A stretch of DNA of 64,000 bases from Paramarasmius palmivorus. Taxonomy: Eukaryota; Basidiomycota; Agaricomycetes; Agaricales; Marasmiaceae. The notes under the pieces are model-generated. The model made no database searches. It worked only from the letters and a program-made list of their open reading frames with translations, and was not told the origin of the DNA. Of this stretch, positions 36,789-49,423 are shown piece after piece. The DNA is taken from positions 310,001 to 374,000 of the forward strand of contig JAYKXP010000028.1 in the NCBI GenBank assembly GCA_037176845.1, read 5' to 3'. The translations under genes and the position numbers were made by a program. How positions within the stretch are numbered: the stretch's first letter is position 1; each line of letters begins with the position of its first letter.

Positions 36789-38067
36789 ATGATCTCTCCA
36801 ATGGCTCCCAAAGGAAGTGAAGGACGCGCTACTGCAACCACTGCAACCAAGTTTCGCTTTGGTGTATGGTTGAGGTTGCATGGCGCAGACCTCATCACCA
36901 TGGCACTTATGGGTGCACTTGGTCTCGGAATCTACGAAGCGCCACCGGCGCCTAGCAGGTCTTTCCCTGTCTACTTTCAGAACGGAGAAGTTGTATACCC
37001 TCAGTTTGCTTATCCTTTGCGAAAGGTATGTGCAACGAATATGTTTCCGATGTAGACGCTTGATAAATATTACAGGAAATTGTACCCATTTTCGCGGCAG
37101 CTCTTATCGCATTTTTTGCTCCGTTCTTCTTTTTCTGTTTATTCCAAGTCCGCAGACGGAGTATGAATGATTTGTTGACGACCACTATGGGATTACTCAA
37201 GAGTCTCATCACCGCTGCGGTATTCCAGGTGTGTAAATTTATGCAAAGTAACTACGAAGCTCAATGGTATTGTTGCAGGTATGGGTAAAGTGGCTGATTG
37301 GAGGGCTTCGACCGCACTTTTTGGCGGCTTGCCAGCCAAACATTGATCCTACGAGCGCACCTTCTGGAAACGGATTTGCGTCCATCATGTACACTCGAGA
37401 GATCTGTACAGGAGACAAGAACGAGATCGACGATTCGCTCGAGTCGATGCCATCCGGGCATTCCACCGCCGCGTGGGCAGGTCTCTTCTATCTAGCACTT
37501 TATTTCAATGCCCAGCTCAAAGTGATGAGCGCGCACAATCCTGCGTATTGGAAGATGATCCTGTTTTTCTGCCCTATCCTTGGCGCATGTTTGATTTCTG
37601 GAGCTTTGACAATTGATGAATGTAAGTTTACAATGCACCGCAAGGCTGTGCTCAGAACTGACCGTCACTACATAGACCACCACTGGTACGACGTGACAGC
37701 AGGAGCTTTCATTGGAACTTCATGCGCACTGGTAGCATTCAGATCTACCTTTGCGTCAATCTTTGATTTCAGATTTAACCATATCCTGATCCCGCGAACT
37801 ACGTCCTTTTTCCACCGCCGACCGTATTTCCCGGACGGTGTCTCTGAAACGGCGCAATACCCCTTCTTCACGTACCAACCAATGCAAGGAATTGGGTCAG
37901 CGGATTTGCCTTTTACGCGAGAGGGAGGCTGGGGATGGGGTCAAGAAGCATTTGTAGGTGCGCCTGGAGATGCGACTGTTCTCGGAGGTGGTGCTGGAGG
38001 TGCTGGTTTGGGAGGCGCAATGGGAAGAGCAGAAGCTGGACTCAATGGACATCAAGGACGTGTATGA
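36789..38067 (+). CDS. PAP2-family phosphatidic acid/diacylglycerol pyrophosphate phosphatase-like
   Basis: The first ATG (36789) or the next in-frame ATG (36801) starts a multi-pass membrane protein; helices include LITMALMGALGLGIY, IFAAALIAFFAPFFFFCLF and WAGLFYLALYF. The PAP2 motifs C1 (KWLIGGLRPHF) and C2 (SMPSGHSTAAW) are intact. Motif C3, normally SRxxxxxHxxxD, here reads ALTIDEYHHWYDV after removing the intron at about 37621-37674. The His and Asp are kept but the Ser-Arg pair is not. Related Dpp1/Lpp1 enzymes dephosphorylate phosphatidate or diacylglycerol pyrophosphate at the vacuole or Golgi. The tail is Gly/Ala-rich. Either the Arg is replaced by another residue or this is a divergent subfamily. 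Confidence 0.85.
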
Positions 38068-38466
38068 CAATAAATCTGTAGTATAGCCTGCCAATAATGA
38101 TAAATTGTATTACTGGACAGCGAACCTGTCGCCCTGTTCAAGCAAGGTACATGCATCTGGTCATTCCATGCTTGCCTTAACGATAGATGAATGTAAGAAC
38201 TGTTGAAAGGTATCATGTACTGACCATTGCCAATTTTTCATCCGGATTCTCCCCTCTTTGTCCTATTGAATGAGAGAAGTAAAGCTAGAACATGATGGTC
38301 TTGGATACGGCCGAACCACGACCGTTGACATTGATTGAGTAAGCGATCGCGACGACCCCAAGCGCTTGTAGCACTTTGTCGAGGACCTTGTACAGTACTA
38401 GCTTGTACTCTTTATTTCCGTCTGGGCAGAGGCCCGTTTCGAGCGAGCAGGAGAACGTCGACCTTG
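38068..38466. other. intergenic region before the formin
   Basis: The 399 nt contain the 3' UTR of the PAP2 gene and the promoter and leader of the formin. The frame that extends upstream of the formin ATG on the plus strand is not supported by family similarity. Confidence 0.55.
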
Positions 38467-41400
38467 ATGGATACACTCTTTGGCAGAAACAAACGCGCAA
38501 AAGCTCGGCAATCGTCAATATCTGGCAATGTTGACCTCAACGAAAGCTCTGTACCATACGACAGGCTTGCCCCAGCTCCCAAATCTCCTCTACCCATTGG
38601 AACTCTTTCACAAGGCGTTCGTTCAAGCCCAGGTTTCATCTCTGCACCAATCACAAACCCGACTTTGACCTCCACTGGCACCGAACTCAACAAGTTTACC
38701 ATCCAGAGAACCCGTGCAGAGCGGGAGAGGGCATATGAACAGTATCCGAACCGTTCAGCATCACCCAGCGCAACTTCCACGTCAGATTCATCGACTTTAT
38801 ATTCCGAATCTATCCCCTCGTCTTCACAGACCAAGTTATCCAACCCCCAAACCACCCGTGTCCGACGAAGCGAAGCTTCTTCCTCATCCTCACATACCCC
38901 CCGTAGCCCAAGTATGTCCGACTTTGGTCAGTTCCCTGGGTCAGGTTCTGTTTCGAGCAGCACAATCACCCCCATGTCCATGAATCATTCTTCCTCATCA
39001 TCAACAGTACGGCCGACTTCTACCATGACAACACGCTCGGACAATCGAAGTTCTCGATATGCACATTCACTCGCTTCCTCAGAAGGCGGCGGCTCACACC
39101 ATTCACATCTATCACATTTCTATCATCCACATCGGTCAAACAATAATGACGAGTTCAACTTTCCTCGACCAGATACGGACGAAGAGATTGAGGCTCTCTT
39201 TGACCATGTCAGGCGGACTAGGGACTTGGGTGACATGCCGCAAATGACCATAGACCAAAAGTGGAGTATCGTGTACAATGATTGGCATATACGATACAAA
39301 GAAGACAAGGCAAGAGACGACCAGGTCAGGAGGAGCGAGAGCAGCCAACAGCCAATGCCGGAGACGCCAGAGTGGTATGTCAAGAAGTTCTTGGACAAGA
39401 CCATTACGGCGAAGCAAGTACAAAGTGTATTGGTATCTTTGAGAAGCAGAGAGTTGAGGTATGTCACTTTGTTGTACTAAAGGCTCCGGAACTAAATTAG
39501 ATATGATTCATAGTTGGTTCCAACAGTTCATCAGTCTACGGGGAACGTCTGTGCTGGCACAGACTCTCAGTCATATTAGTAGGAAAGGATCTGCGCGGTA
39601 GGTAACAACTCTGTGTCTTCGTTGAGCTTGCTGACTTTTTGTGCTATAGGCGAGACCATGATATTCAGTTAGAATACGAGATCGTCAAATGTTTGAAGCA
39701 GATATTCAACAGCCAAGTACGTTCATGCGCCTTACTTTGAGACTTACAGCCTGACCATCGAAATAGTCTGCCACCAATGAAGCCCTTACGCATCCTCAAA
39801 TAGTTACCCAAATTGCCTCCTCACTCAACACTCCTCACATTCCTACAAGAAAGCTTCTCCTTGACGTTCTCACTTTCCTTGCCTACTGGAGAGAAGACCA
39901 GAGTGGAGAAGAAGCTTTGCCTCTGGTCATATCTGCACTCGAGTCCCTCAGCTCTGCCAATGGCGAGGGTGGCGGTCCATACAGCTACTGGTTCAAGTCA
40001 TTGGAGCAAGCGCTCTCCGGTCGTGGCAAGATGGGTAGCTTGGTTGGTGCTAGTGAGGAAGTGAAGAAGTCGGGCAACGATTCCAATCTGAATGAATATG
40101 CGGTGCGCCGAAATACTTGCTGGTAGTCAGCAAACACATATCTAATAACATTTCCTAGCTATCCAACATCCTGCTCGTCACTGGCATCCTCCAACATGTC
40201 GATGACCTCGATCTGCGTCTACACCACCGTTCACAAATGGAAGCCGCCGGTCTCCAACGAATAATCACAATATGGCAATCATTCCAAGTGGCGACTATCG
40301 ACCACCAACTCGACACCCTACTTGACATTCTTGATGAAGATGAGCGACGTCTTCGAGAACGTCTTGACCAAGAAATACTCCGCGATCTCAATAACCCACA
40401 AGATATATACAATGCGATATTCGCCAAGATTCAAGATACCAAAGCGCGCGATTACTTCTTGTCTATGATGCAGCATTTGTTGCTTATACGAGAAGATGGC
40501 GCGCCCATGGTTCATTACTATCAGTTGATTGACTCTTTGGTGACGGATGTAGTGTTGGATAAGAAGCTTGCGGGTGCTGAGCAGCGGTTTGGGCACTCGG
40601 TTGAGAGGATTATAGCACAGTTCAATGAGACGGATCGGTACCAAAACCTCGAGGACGATGCACAGAAGACCAGAGCGGAGCTGCTTAGAGTCAAGCTGGA
40701 GAAGGAGTCCTTAGAAGAGGAGATCTCTCAGGGACAAGAGGGATTAGTGGGCAGGCTGAAGGAGCGTGTGGCGCATCTGGAACAAAAGTTGGCGGTATCA
40801 AGGGAAACAACGACTCGTTTACAAGGCCAGCTGGAGACGCAGAAAGCTGGCTATGAGGAACAGATCGCACAACTAGAGGCACAGATTATGGAGTTGTTTA
40901 GGATGCTGAAGGAAGTTGGGAAGGGTGTGGACACGATTTTGGATACTGGTACGACCAATGGGATGGACAGGAAGACGTTGGTTGAGACGTTGGAGCGAAA
41001 CTGGCAGCGGCACAAGACCATCAGTATCTTGGAAGGCCGACAGCACGGGTCGAAACGGAAAAAGAAGGGGGCTTTGGCTAATGGAACTGAAGAAGAAGAC
41101 AGTGAAGAGGAGGAGGAGGATGACGCTGATGCAACGCCGAAGAAAGCTACAGCCTTGCGACGAGGGTCAAAGGCCAATGGAAAGAAGAAGGGTGGGAAAG
41201 CGAAAATCAAAGCTGATGAGAAAACGGATGTTGGTCGGGCATCCCAGTTCATGGATGCCGAGGAGGAAGATGCCGAAGAACAGATTCAACAGCAGATGTC
41301 CGCCGGCGCTAAACTAGTGAGTATCAGTGATTCAGTCTTCACTTTCAGTATCGTACTGAAACTTGTTTACAGTATCCTCCCCGAGATGGTTCTCTGTCGA

Positions 41401-44259
41401 CTTCACGGAGTGTCAGAGGCTCTCCGCGGTCCGGCCGCTCGGGCACCTCGAAGACTAGTGACATACTTTCTCCTCAGGCTGGAGCTAATGCCGAGCTTCA
41501 GAATCACCCACATCCTCTGACTCGAGTTACAGAAATGAACGGGGAAGAGGATAGCGGAGAAGAGGACGACGAAGGCGACGACGACGGTCGCTCTGTTCGA
41601 GGCTCAGCTACGACGGTACCCACTTCAGTGAGCTCGCAAGGTTCTCAGGATACAGGATCTCGCGGACCACCGCCTGGATCCTTCGCTGAACAGCTCACGA
41701 AGCACTTCCAAGCAACAGGGCGCAAAAAGATTCCTGCTGAGAATGAGACCGCACCGTCTACTCCTCACAGATCCGTCATCGATATTGATCAATCCGCGAT
41801 TCATGGTAGCAATGTACTCACTTCAACTGGCTCACAAGGCGATACCGACAAGCCTCTGCCAATACCAGGACAGGAGGACAACTCAGAGTCCGCTAGTAAT
41901 TCACCATCAGCAGCACCCCCACCTCCCCCGCCCCCGCCTCCGCCTCCTCCACCGCCGCCTCCACCACCACCACCTCCTCCTCCGCCACCTGGGCGACTTG
42001 GTGGACCGCCTCCGCCTCCACCGCCTCCACCACCACCCGGTTTCAAAGGTATCTGGCCTACATCTACGTCTTCTTCAGCTACTGGCTCTCCTATACCACC
42101 TCCACCCCCGCTTCCAGGTTCTGGGGCCAACTCGACTCGTGCTTCAATGCTGCTAGGTTCAAACTTGAATATGCTCCTATCAGCGCGTAAAGATCTTCCC
42201 ATCACGCCCAGTACCAAGATGAAGCAGTTACAATGGGACAAGCTGCCTCAGCAACAAGTTGCAAAGACGTTATGGAACCAGGAAGAGCCGCAGAAAGAGC
42301 ATGAAATGTTGAAGAAGCTCCAGATAGATGGTGTCTGGATGGAGATGGAGGAAGACTTCAAGGCTAAGCAGCTGGTGATTAACCTGATGGGTATGTCGCT
42401 TTATTCATGCTTTACCTCGAACTTTGCCTCATCATTTTACAGCAAGGCAAAAACGCGCGGAGCTCAAGAGTGTTCTCGATACAGAAACGAAGAAGCGCGT
42501 CGGTTAGTAATCTTGCCTTTAATGGAGATCTCACGTGATAAAACTGCCATTTTTAGAAATTCTTATGCAAGGTGTCAAGAGAATGGAGCCTGAAGAAGTT
42601 GCCCAGAAGATCAGGAACTTTGACCAGCAAGTATGCACGCAACTCTTCCTGAGCGAGCTGAAACGAGTTCTACCGTCTCCCGAACAAGTCAGTTGTCCAA
42701 CTAACGCCCCAGTGATCAGTGACCTTATCTTGATTTTTATAGGTCGGAAAGCTGAATGTCTACCGTAATGCAGATCCCAAGGAACTCGCAGAGCTTCATC
42801 CTGCTGATCGCCTTATGGTCAAGCTAATTCAAATTGACCGGATGGGCCCCCGAATAGAGGGCATGCTCTACAAGTGCGCCTTTGAGGAAAGATGGACCTT
42901 ACTTGACGATGTACGTGAATTGTGATTATCGCATCTACTGCTTTGCTCAGGATCTATCAGGGTGCTCGCAAATTATACGAGGCTGGAAATTCTCTCCTCA
43001 ATGCAAAGGCGTTCAAGGAGCTCCTAAATGTAAGCCTCCCTGAAGAGTGTATCACAATCACTGACATTGTTTAAAAAGCTCATTCTCCTGGTTGGTAACT
43101 ATATGAATGGCACTGGCATCAAAGGTGGTGCTTTCGGTTTCCGAGTGAGCAGTGTAAACAAGGTGTGTAGGACGTGCAAGTATCCTTTCAACTGCGTCTC
43201 AATGCACATTTGTGTAGCTTGTGGACACCAAATCCGTGAATAATACCACGTTGCTCCACTTCTTGGAACGTACGGTAGCCAAGCATTTCCCTCATATGGA
43301 AGAGTTCCTGGACGAGCTGGCGAAGCCGGCCGAGGCATATCGAGGTACGCGCATGACTCTGCCCTATCCAGCAGCGACTTCACTGACACCTCACTTTCAG
43401 TTAACCTTCAAGATTTGCGTAAAGGCCTGGGCGATCTCAGAGAAGGCCTGAAGAAGATTCGTACAGAACTCGCGGATCACTACACCGAAATGGATAAAGA
43501 TGAAGAGTTTGGAAAGCAAATGTGGTCGTTTGTCAAGAGAGCGAATGGAAGAGTCGAGGACATCACGGACGATATCAACAACGCGGAAGCCTCCTTCAAT
43601 GAGGTCCTAAGGTACTATGGTGAAGACGACAAGAGCATGACGTCCTCAGAGTTCTTTGGTATCTTCAAGACGTTCGTAACCTCGTATAGGGTGCGTGCAT
43701 TCTCGTATTTGGGATTGACTTGGGCCATAACAAGAGATGATTATAGAAATGCAAATCGGATAACCAAACTGCAGCCGAGGAAAAGTTGGCTACCGAGAAA
43801 CGTAAACAGGCCGCAGAGGAGATGAGAGCAAACCGTGAAAAGGCACTCGAGGCAGCTGGACCTGAGAACAACGATGCGTTGGATAGTCTCCTGGCCAAGT
43901 TACGGAGTGGTGAAACCGCACCTCGAAAGTCTCGCAGGGCAAGGGGTGCTGCAGGCACACGACAAGCTGTCCCTCAAACCCTTAACCTGGATCAGAACGC
44001 TACCGGAGATACTGCTGACATTGCACGCGATATGTTAGCTCAGCTTCAGGAGGGTGGCTTTTCATTGCCGACCCCTTCATCTACTGCAACTTCCTCTACT
44101 CAAAGGCGATCTCGTCGCAGACGGATAGATACTACCACGACAGCAAACCCAGACGACCCTCCTCCTGTCCTGACACCAACCTCACCTCCTATACCTTCAT
44201 CTGACATTGACACGGACATTACGCCATCAGAGAACCCAGATTCTGAAGGACCTCAGTGA
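38467..44259 (+). CDS. formin (Bni1/SepA type)
   Basis: The ATG at 38467 starts MDTLFGRNKRAKARQ. After a Ser-rich disordered region comes the GTPase-binding/FH3 region (about 39140-40700: DEEIEALFDHVRRTRDLGDM, WYVKKFLDKTITAKQVQSVL, ALESLSSANGEGGG). A coiled coil follows (40640-40900), then a mixed Glu/Lys-rich linker. FH1 spans about 41910-42110 and includes runs of 25 and 11 prolines. FH2 follows with MKQLQWDKLPQQQVAKTLW and NYMNGTGIKGGAFGFR. Near the end, LDSLLAKLRSGETAPRKSRR fits a diaphanous autoregulatory domain. It nucleates actin cables under Rho-GTPase control at sites of polarised growth and cytokinesis. About 1,650 residues and fifteen short introns. It is two genes downstream of its motor partner myosin V. 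Confidence 0.95.
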
Positions 44260-44533
44260 TTCTCTCGTTTCATGATTTAATTATACAATATTGTATCTGT
44301 ATCGCATTGCTTTCATCGTTTCTACTACACCGCACATCTACATGCTTTTAGAGTATTCTATGAATTAGGACCATATTCGATGCCTTGAAGTAGCTTGAAG
44401 TGTCTTGATCGTGAGCTTTTCGTTGCTGCGGCCAAGGATCTTGGCGTTTTGATCTTCGGCAATGTGGGGTCAACGTGAAGTTTGGAGGTGCATAAAATTT
44501 GGGCAATTCATTTCTTGAACCAGTACCACGACC

Positions 44534-45619
44534 ATGTTCTCGCTCTCTCTTTTGTCGCTCGCTCTCATTCCCTTCGTCTCTGCTCAGTCAGACAATGTCG
44601 CCTTGGAAGTCGAGGCCATTAAGGCTCATTTCACTCAAAGCCATATCGTTCCCGACTTGTTGGCCTCTTTCAACCCCTCCGCCTACATGACCCTCAACTA
44701 TGAAGGTGGGCGATACGTCGCTTTTCATACAGTTCTCGATTACTTACCAATATCTAGGCGTTGGCGACCTTACTCCCGGTCAAGCGATCAGCCAGCCCCG
44801 TAAGTCATTCCAGCCTTTAGGCCATCTCAAGTTCGTCCTCAATGACCTATCGTAGAATCTGGACCTCAACCCACCATTACGGTTCAGGCTGCCAACTCTT
44901 CCGTTTCTCTGGATGGCAACTACACCTTGATTTGCGCTGACGCTGACGTCGTCGGAACCAAGGAAAGCGAGGTGAACCGCCACTGGCTCGTCAACGGTGT
45001 CACCATCAAGGATAACAAGGTCGACAATGCGACTGCGACTGCAATCACAGCGTACGCTGGACCAGGTGAGAACACCATTTTCTGGCAGTCATCCACTATG
45101 CTAATGTTTACGTGGAAAATAAAAAGGCCCCGCTGAAGGTAGTGGTCCCCACAGATACGTCTTCCTTCTCTACACCCAGCCTTCCGACTTCACCGCACCT
45201 GAGGGCTTCACTGAGCCTATTGGCGTTACCCGCTTCAACTTGGACCAATACGCCGAGGTAAGTTTACCTGTATCTGTTGTCGTCGGGACAGTTGTTAATT
45301 TCTCCTGTAGAACGGCAAGCTCGGAGCCATCGTAGCGGTAAGTTTCGATGTCCAAAGTCTCTGGTCATATGTTGAGCTCCGTTTATAGGGCAACTACATC
45401 ACGGTTGAAGTTGGCACATCCACTGTATCCGTTGAGTCCACCTCTGCGGTTGAGACTTCCACGCTTCCTGTCCCATCTTCTGGTTCTGGATCGCCTACAG
45501 GCTCGGGCTCTGGATCGTCTCCTTCCCAGACTACTGCAGGGAATGGTGCCGCCACCCTCAGCGTTGGTGCTGGCTCAGTCATTCTTGCTTTCGTCAGCAC
45601 TTTCTTCGTGCTGGCCTAA
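44534..45619 (+). CDS. secreted GPI-anchored PEBP-like protein
   Basis: The ATG at 44534 begins a signal peptide (FSLSLLSLALIPFVSAQ). The mature protein contains a PEBP (phosphatidylethanolamine-binding protein) fold signature: ICADADVVGTKESEVNRHW, then, after splicing, GPAEGSGPHRYVFLLYTQP. The C-terminal ~60 residues are Ser/Thr/Gly-rich (SGSGSPTGSGSGSSPS) and end in a hydrophobic stretch (SVILAFVSTFFVLA) with an Asn/Gly/Ala small-residue site before it, as in GPI-anchored cell-surface proteins. About six introns of ~50 nt interrupt it. The role is unknown; PEBP proteins bind lipids or inhibit proteases and kinases in other lineages. Confidence 0.82.
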
Positions 45620-45819
45620 AATTTCTTTTTCAACCAGAACGCTCATGTCGTGGAACGATCATTCACTCATTTTATGGACTTTGGGCGTTGATAGGATAGC
45701 TTATACATATGTTTCCTCAGATACAAATGCAGGAATATATTATTAATGGAAGAAATAAGTAAGAGGCGTGAAAGCAAGATATCAAAACACAAGATGTTCT
45801 TCGTAAATCGGAACAGAGA

Positions 45820-48693
45820 TTACACAAGACGGCCTTCACTGCCCGTATCTTTCACGAGCCTGGAAGCATTGCGTTGAGTTGATGTCCCGATTGTGTGCAC
45901 TGGGTCGCTGTGTTCAAGTAGGGCACTCACCGATTCCTGAGCCATCGCCAAATATCCACCACCACTGTTACTAATCTTTTCAATCTCTTTTCCTTTACTT
46001 GCGCCCAGGCCCACACCTTCTGCATAGATTGCAGTTTTGCTGCATAAATGTTGTCAGCGACGACATTGCTAATAGAAAAAGGAAGAAAAATCTGCTGACA
46101 TTGGTTCAGTGCGCCCATCACCTGCTGTCCCTAAACCTGTCCCTTCCTTCCATCCCATCATTTTGAGGAGTTTGTTGCCAACATTATTCTCGTCTTGACC
46201 CGGATTCAAGGGAGCTGGAGGAGGAGATGGCGGGGGCGGTGGCCCATCTACCTGTCTCCTCTTACCCGCTTTACCATTATCGACTTCGAGGGTAGGAATG
46301 TCAGGCTGATTGAAAAGGGCGCGCCTTTCCAATGCCCGATCTCGGTACTTCGGTTGCTCGGTCTTCGGGTTGGAAGCTTGACGGGCGGCCAACTTCTGCC
46401 GCGCTACATCGCGTAAATTCGGGTCCTTGTAATTCTTCTGTAGAAGGGTAACCGAAGTGCACCACGAAAGAAAAAGGACAGAGGTTAGCCCAGTCATAGA
46501 ACACAAGTCAAGACGCAGCAGTAAGAGCGAGCCTTATGCAAATCTGATTCATTGTTATGTCTTTTGAGTTGATCCACGGATTTGAACTGGCGAGCGCAAA
46601 GAAGACAGCTCAACGAAGGAACGTCGGAAAATTCGAATTCGTTATCAGCTGGTGGTGACTGGGACTTGTTAGATGGTACTGTGAGCGCCGGAGTCTCGGT
46701 TGGTGTTGCCTGCTGGCAGTAGCGATACGTCAGAACAACTGAACACAAGCAATGTCACGAAAATATGGCCAAAGAAAGATGATCACCAAAGTAGATGGAC
46801 CAGCAGTAGGACCAGTGCTAGATAACTCTTCCTGTACTTGATTCCATTTGCTGATGTTGTTTGCTGTCTGGAGGGGCATATTGAAGTGAGCACCATTAAG
46901 CGCGTATACTGTGGGTGAGGCCCGATGAGGCCATCATGTTACCTTCTTGCTCGCGATAAGGGGAGCAACATTTTTTGACGTGGTCACTATGGAAAGTAGT
47001 CAACATCCTGGATGGTATGAGCGTCCAAGCAACATGCCTTTACTCTGGTCATCGTTTGCCCCATCCCCATCCTCGCTCTCGTCGTTGCCGTCGTCAGCTG
47101 AGAAGCCCAACGCGAGGGGTTTGATGCCTGTCCCTGCGGTAGAATGTTTGATTTGGATAATGACCTTTACAGCTAAAAGCGTACCAGTGCCAGCCTTGTT
47201 GATACTCTTGAAATTGAGGGTGACCGGTTTGTCGGAGACCGGAAGTTCAGAGGGTGCTTGAACAATCGGTTTCAGAGCTGGCTCTAAAGAATCATCAGAA
47301 TAGTAACCGTAAGACCAGAAAAAGATCTTGCCTTTCTTCTTTTTCTCTTTCTTTTCTTTGATTAGAGCCGTGTTCGTAGGTTGAGTTGGCTGGGCGACTT
47401 GAAATTCAAGTACGGCCACAGTTGAACTTTCGTCCCAATATCGAACCCACGTGCCCTCAACGCCACCTAGAGCTAAGGACGAAGTGAGGCATGCTTCATC
47501 CCGCAACATTATCTCGGCTATCGGCTGGAAAGATTCGGGATTGGCGAACGATACGGCAACTGGTTTGTCGGAAATTCTGAACCCTGCTGGATGGATTTGC
47601 GGTGACATTGAATTGGCCAGTACGGTAGAGGATGACTACAAAAAGTATTTGAGTATGAGGGGAATCGCTGGTAGCAAAGCCATACCTGAACATCAATAAA
47701 TTCCACAAAGGCAAAACCAAAGCTCGCCATGGTGACCTTGTCCTTGATAAGGACGATCCTCTTCATGCCTTTCCCGCCATCTTTGTTTGGTCCAGCAGAC
47801 AACCGCATAGCCTGATGAATGGCCTGTGGCCCTGAAAGCGGATCAAGGCCACGAAAGAGAAGAACGGGCGTCTGGGTGTTTCCAATATCACGAGTACCGT
47901 CGTTCTGGTTGCCTCGATTGAACCGCCCTTTCTCGTGAGGTGTTGCACTTTGCGAGTAATCTATCTTGACGCGACGACCATTGTGTGGATTTCCCTCTTT
48001 GAGAGCTTTGTAGAAAGCGGCGGCGGCAGTATGTCCGTGAGAAGCAGGGGGCGGTACGTTTATGTATGGGAATTGAGGAGCCACAAACGCCTGTGCGTGC
48101 TCGGAGGAGCTGAACTGCGCAAAACCGAATCCTTTGGAGGCACCTTGATAAATCGAATGGCGACTTATGTCAATGAAAGTGAAAAACGAGATACGAATGG
48201 GCAACTGCCTGTTGATCTTTCGCGGATAATTGTAACCGTCTCTATACTGCATCCGTGACCACTCAAAAATGCTTGAAGCTGGTCCAGGGTCATTAGAGGT
48301 TGAATGGCTGTAGACGATAAGAAAACGTACATCTGACTCTGTAAAATCAGGATCTAATCCCAGGAAGATGACGTGGGGACTAGGGTCTGATGGTCGCTGA
48401 AACTTCTTGCCGCCACCTTTCCCTTGAAAGCCTTGTCCGTGACCTTGCCCGTAGTTCATGTCATATCCGCTATCCTCGTACGACTGTGCGTTGTCGTAGC
48501 CTTGGTAGCCCTATCAGATATTTAGCACCAGGGCTTTGAACTCAGGGCAAGGAAGGGTCCGTACACCTGTGTTGAATTTCCTGCGTTTGCCTTCTCCATA
48601 ATAATCATCTTCTCTTTGTCGAGTATTCTGTTGCCAGCCTGACTGAGCCCAAGAGTCTTTGCCTCTGTCCCATTCGCGATTATTGTAGGCCAT
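45820..48693 (-). CDS. RBM5/RBM10-like splicing factor (RRM, C2H2 finger, G-patch)
   Basis: The ATG at 48693 begins MAYNNREWDRGKDSW. The N-terminus is Gly/Gln-rich (YGQGHGQGFQGKGGGKKF). An RRM starts with HVIFLGLDPDFTESDV and continues to SKGFGFAQFSSSEHAQAF. A second RRM-like segment reads LLFRGLDPLSGPQAIHQAMR and FGFAFVEFIDVQ. Further on is a C2H2 finger (LSCLLCARQFKSVDQLKRHN) and a G-patch (NNVGNKLLKMMGWKEGTGLG then VGLGASKGKE). The order RRM, RRM, zinc finger, G-patch is that of RBM5/RBM10, which control 3' splice-site choice in early spliceosomes. A Pro-rich stretch precedes the G-patch. The gene ends at TAA 45820. It shares an 82-bp divergent promoter with the complex I-like gene. Confidence 0.88.
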
Positions 48694-48775
48694 GAGAGGC
48701 TGAGGGTGATGGTTGTGAGAAAAGGAAGGTTTGTTTGTTTGAACAAACAAAGCCTAGCTCTATACCTCCATCAGC

Positions 48776-49233
48776 ATGGGTGGAACAGGACATGGTACGT
48801 CTTGCTCGTAGACCTCATTCATTTACTATTCCATTCATGAAGCTATGCTCTAGGTGCCTTGAGGGTGCGTAATGAAGAATCCGTTCGAGGTCGGAACTGA
48901 CTGTAGCCCCCACAGGAAGATCCCGCAATTGAGAAGTTCAACGCCTGGGTCAGTTTGGGTTCCGGACTGTACTTAATCTTGCACTGATACAAAGTCTACT
49001 AAAGAGAGAGCAACACTATCTCCGTTTCCGATGGACTAAGCAGAACGCAAGAATTGTCATCTGGGCTGGTCTCATCATCCCAGCAGCGGTGTATGTCGGG
49101 ACTGTGCAAACCCAGGTGTGCCTATAGTCCACGTCGTTCTTCGTGCAGGCTCTAAGCTTTATTGTAGGAAAAGTGGAAGTGGTGGGGCGCCCTCAAATCA
49201 GAAAAGCTGGAATCCAAACCCGAGTTGCAATAG
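48776..49233 (+). CDS. small NDUFB4/B15-like complex I subunit
   Basis: Five exons give 79 residues: 48776-48794, an 11-nt microexon 48854-48864, then one coding EDPAIEKFNAW, one from 49005 to about 49115, and the last ending at TAG 49231-49233. The product starts MGGTGHGALREDPAIEKFNA, then HYLRFRWTKQNARIV, one transmembrane helix (IWAGLIIPAAVYVGTV) and EKWKWWGALKSEKLESK. The layout (short N-terminus, FRWT motif, one helix, basic/Trp-rich tail) resembles the single-span accessory subunit NDUFB4 of NADH:ubiquinone oxidoreductase at the inner mitochondrial membrane. Family assignment rests on short motifs. One intron ends in AAG. It shares an 82-bp divergent promoter with the RBM5-like gene. 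Confidence 0.7.
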
Positions 49234-49423
49234 ACTATGTATGCCAATGAACAATCCGAAGTTTGCTATCACTCGTCTCGGCGTCAATTCGCCTCTCAGC
49301 ATTAGGTTCCACCATCCAAGTCCTTCGTATATTAGATCGACTCTGCACGCAGAATACACACATTGAGATACATATTCATAAATCGAATGTCCGTCAGTCC
49401 AAAAATACAGTACCCATGAGTCC

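Noticed and set aside
38335..38466. Upstream extension of the formin reading frame
   Set aside because: The extension has no formin similarity and the ATG at 38467 starts the plausible N-terminus.
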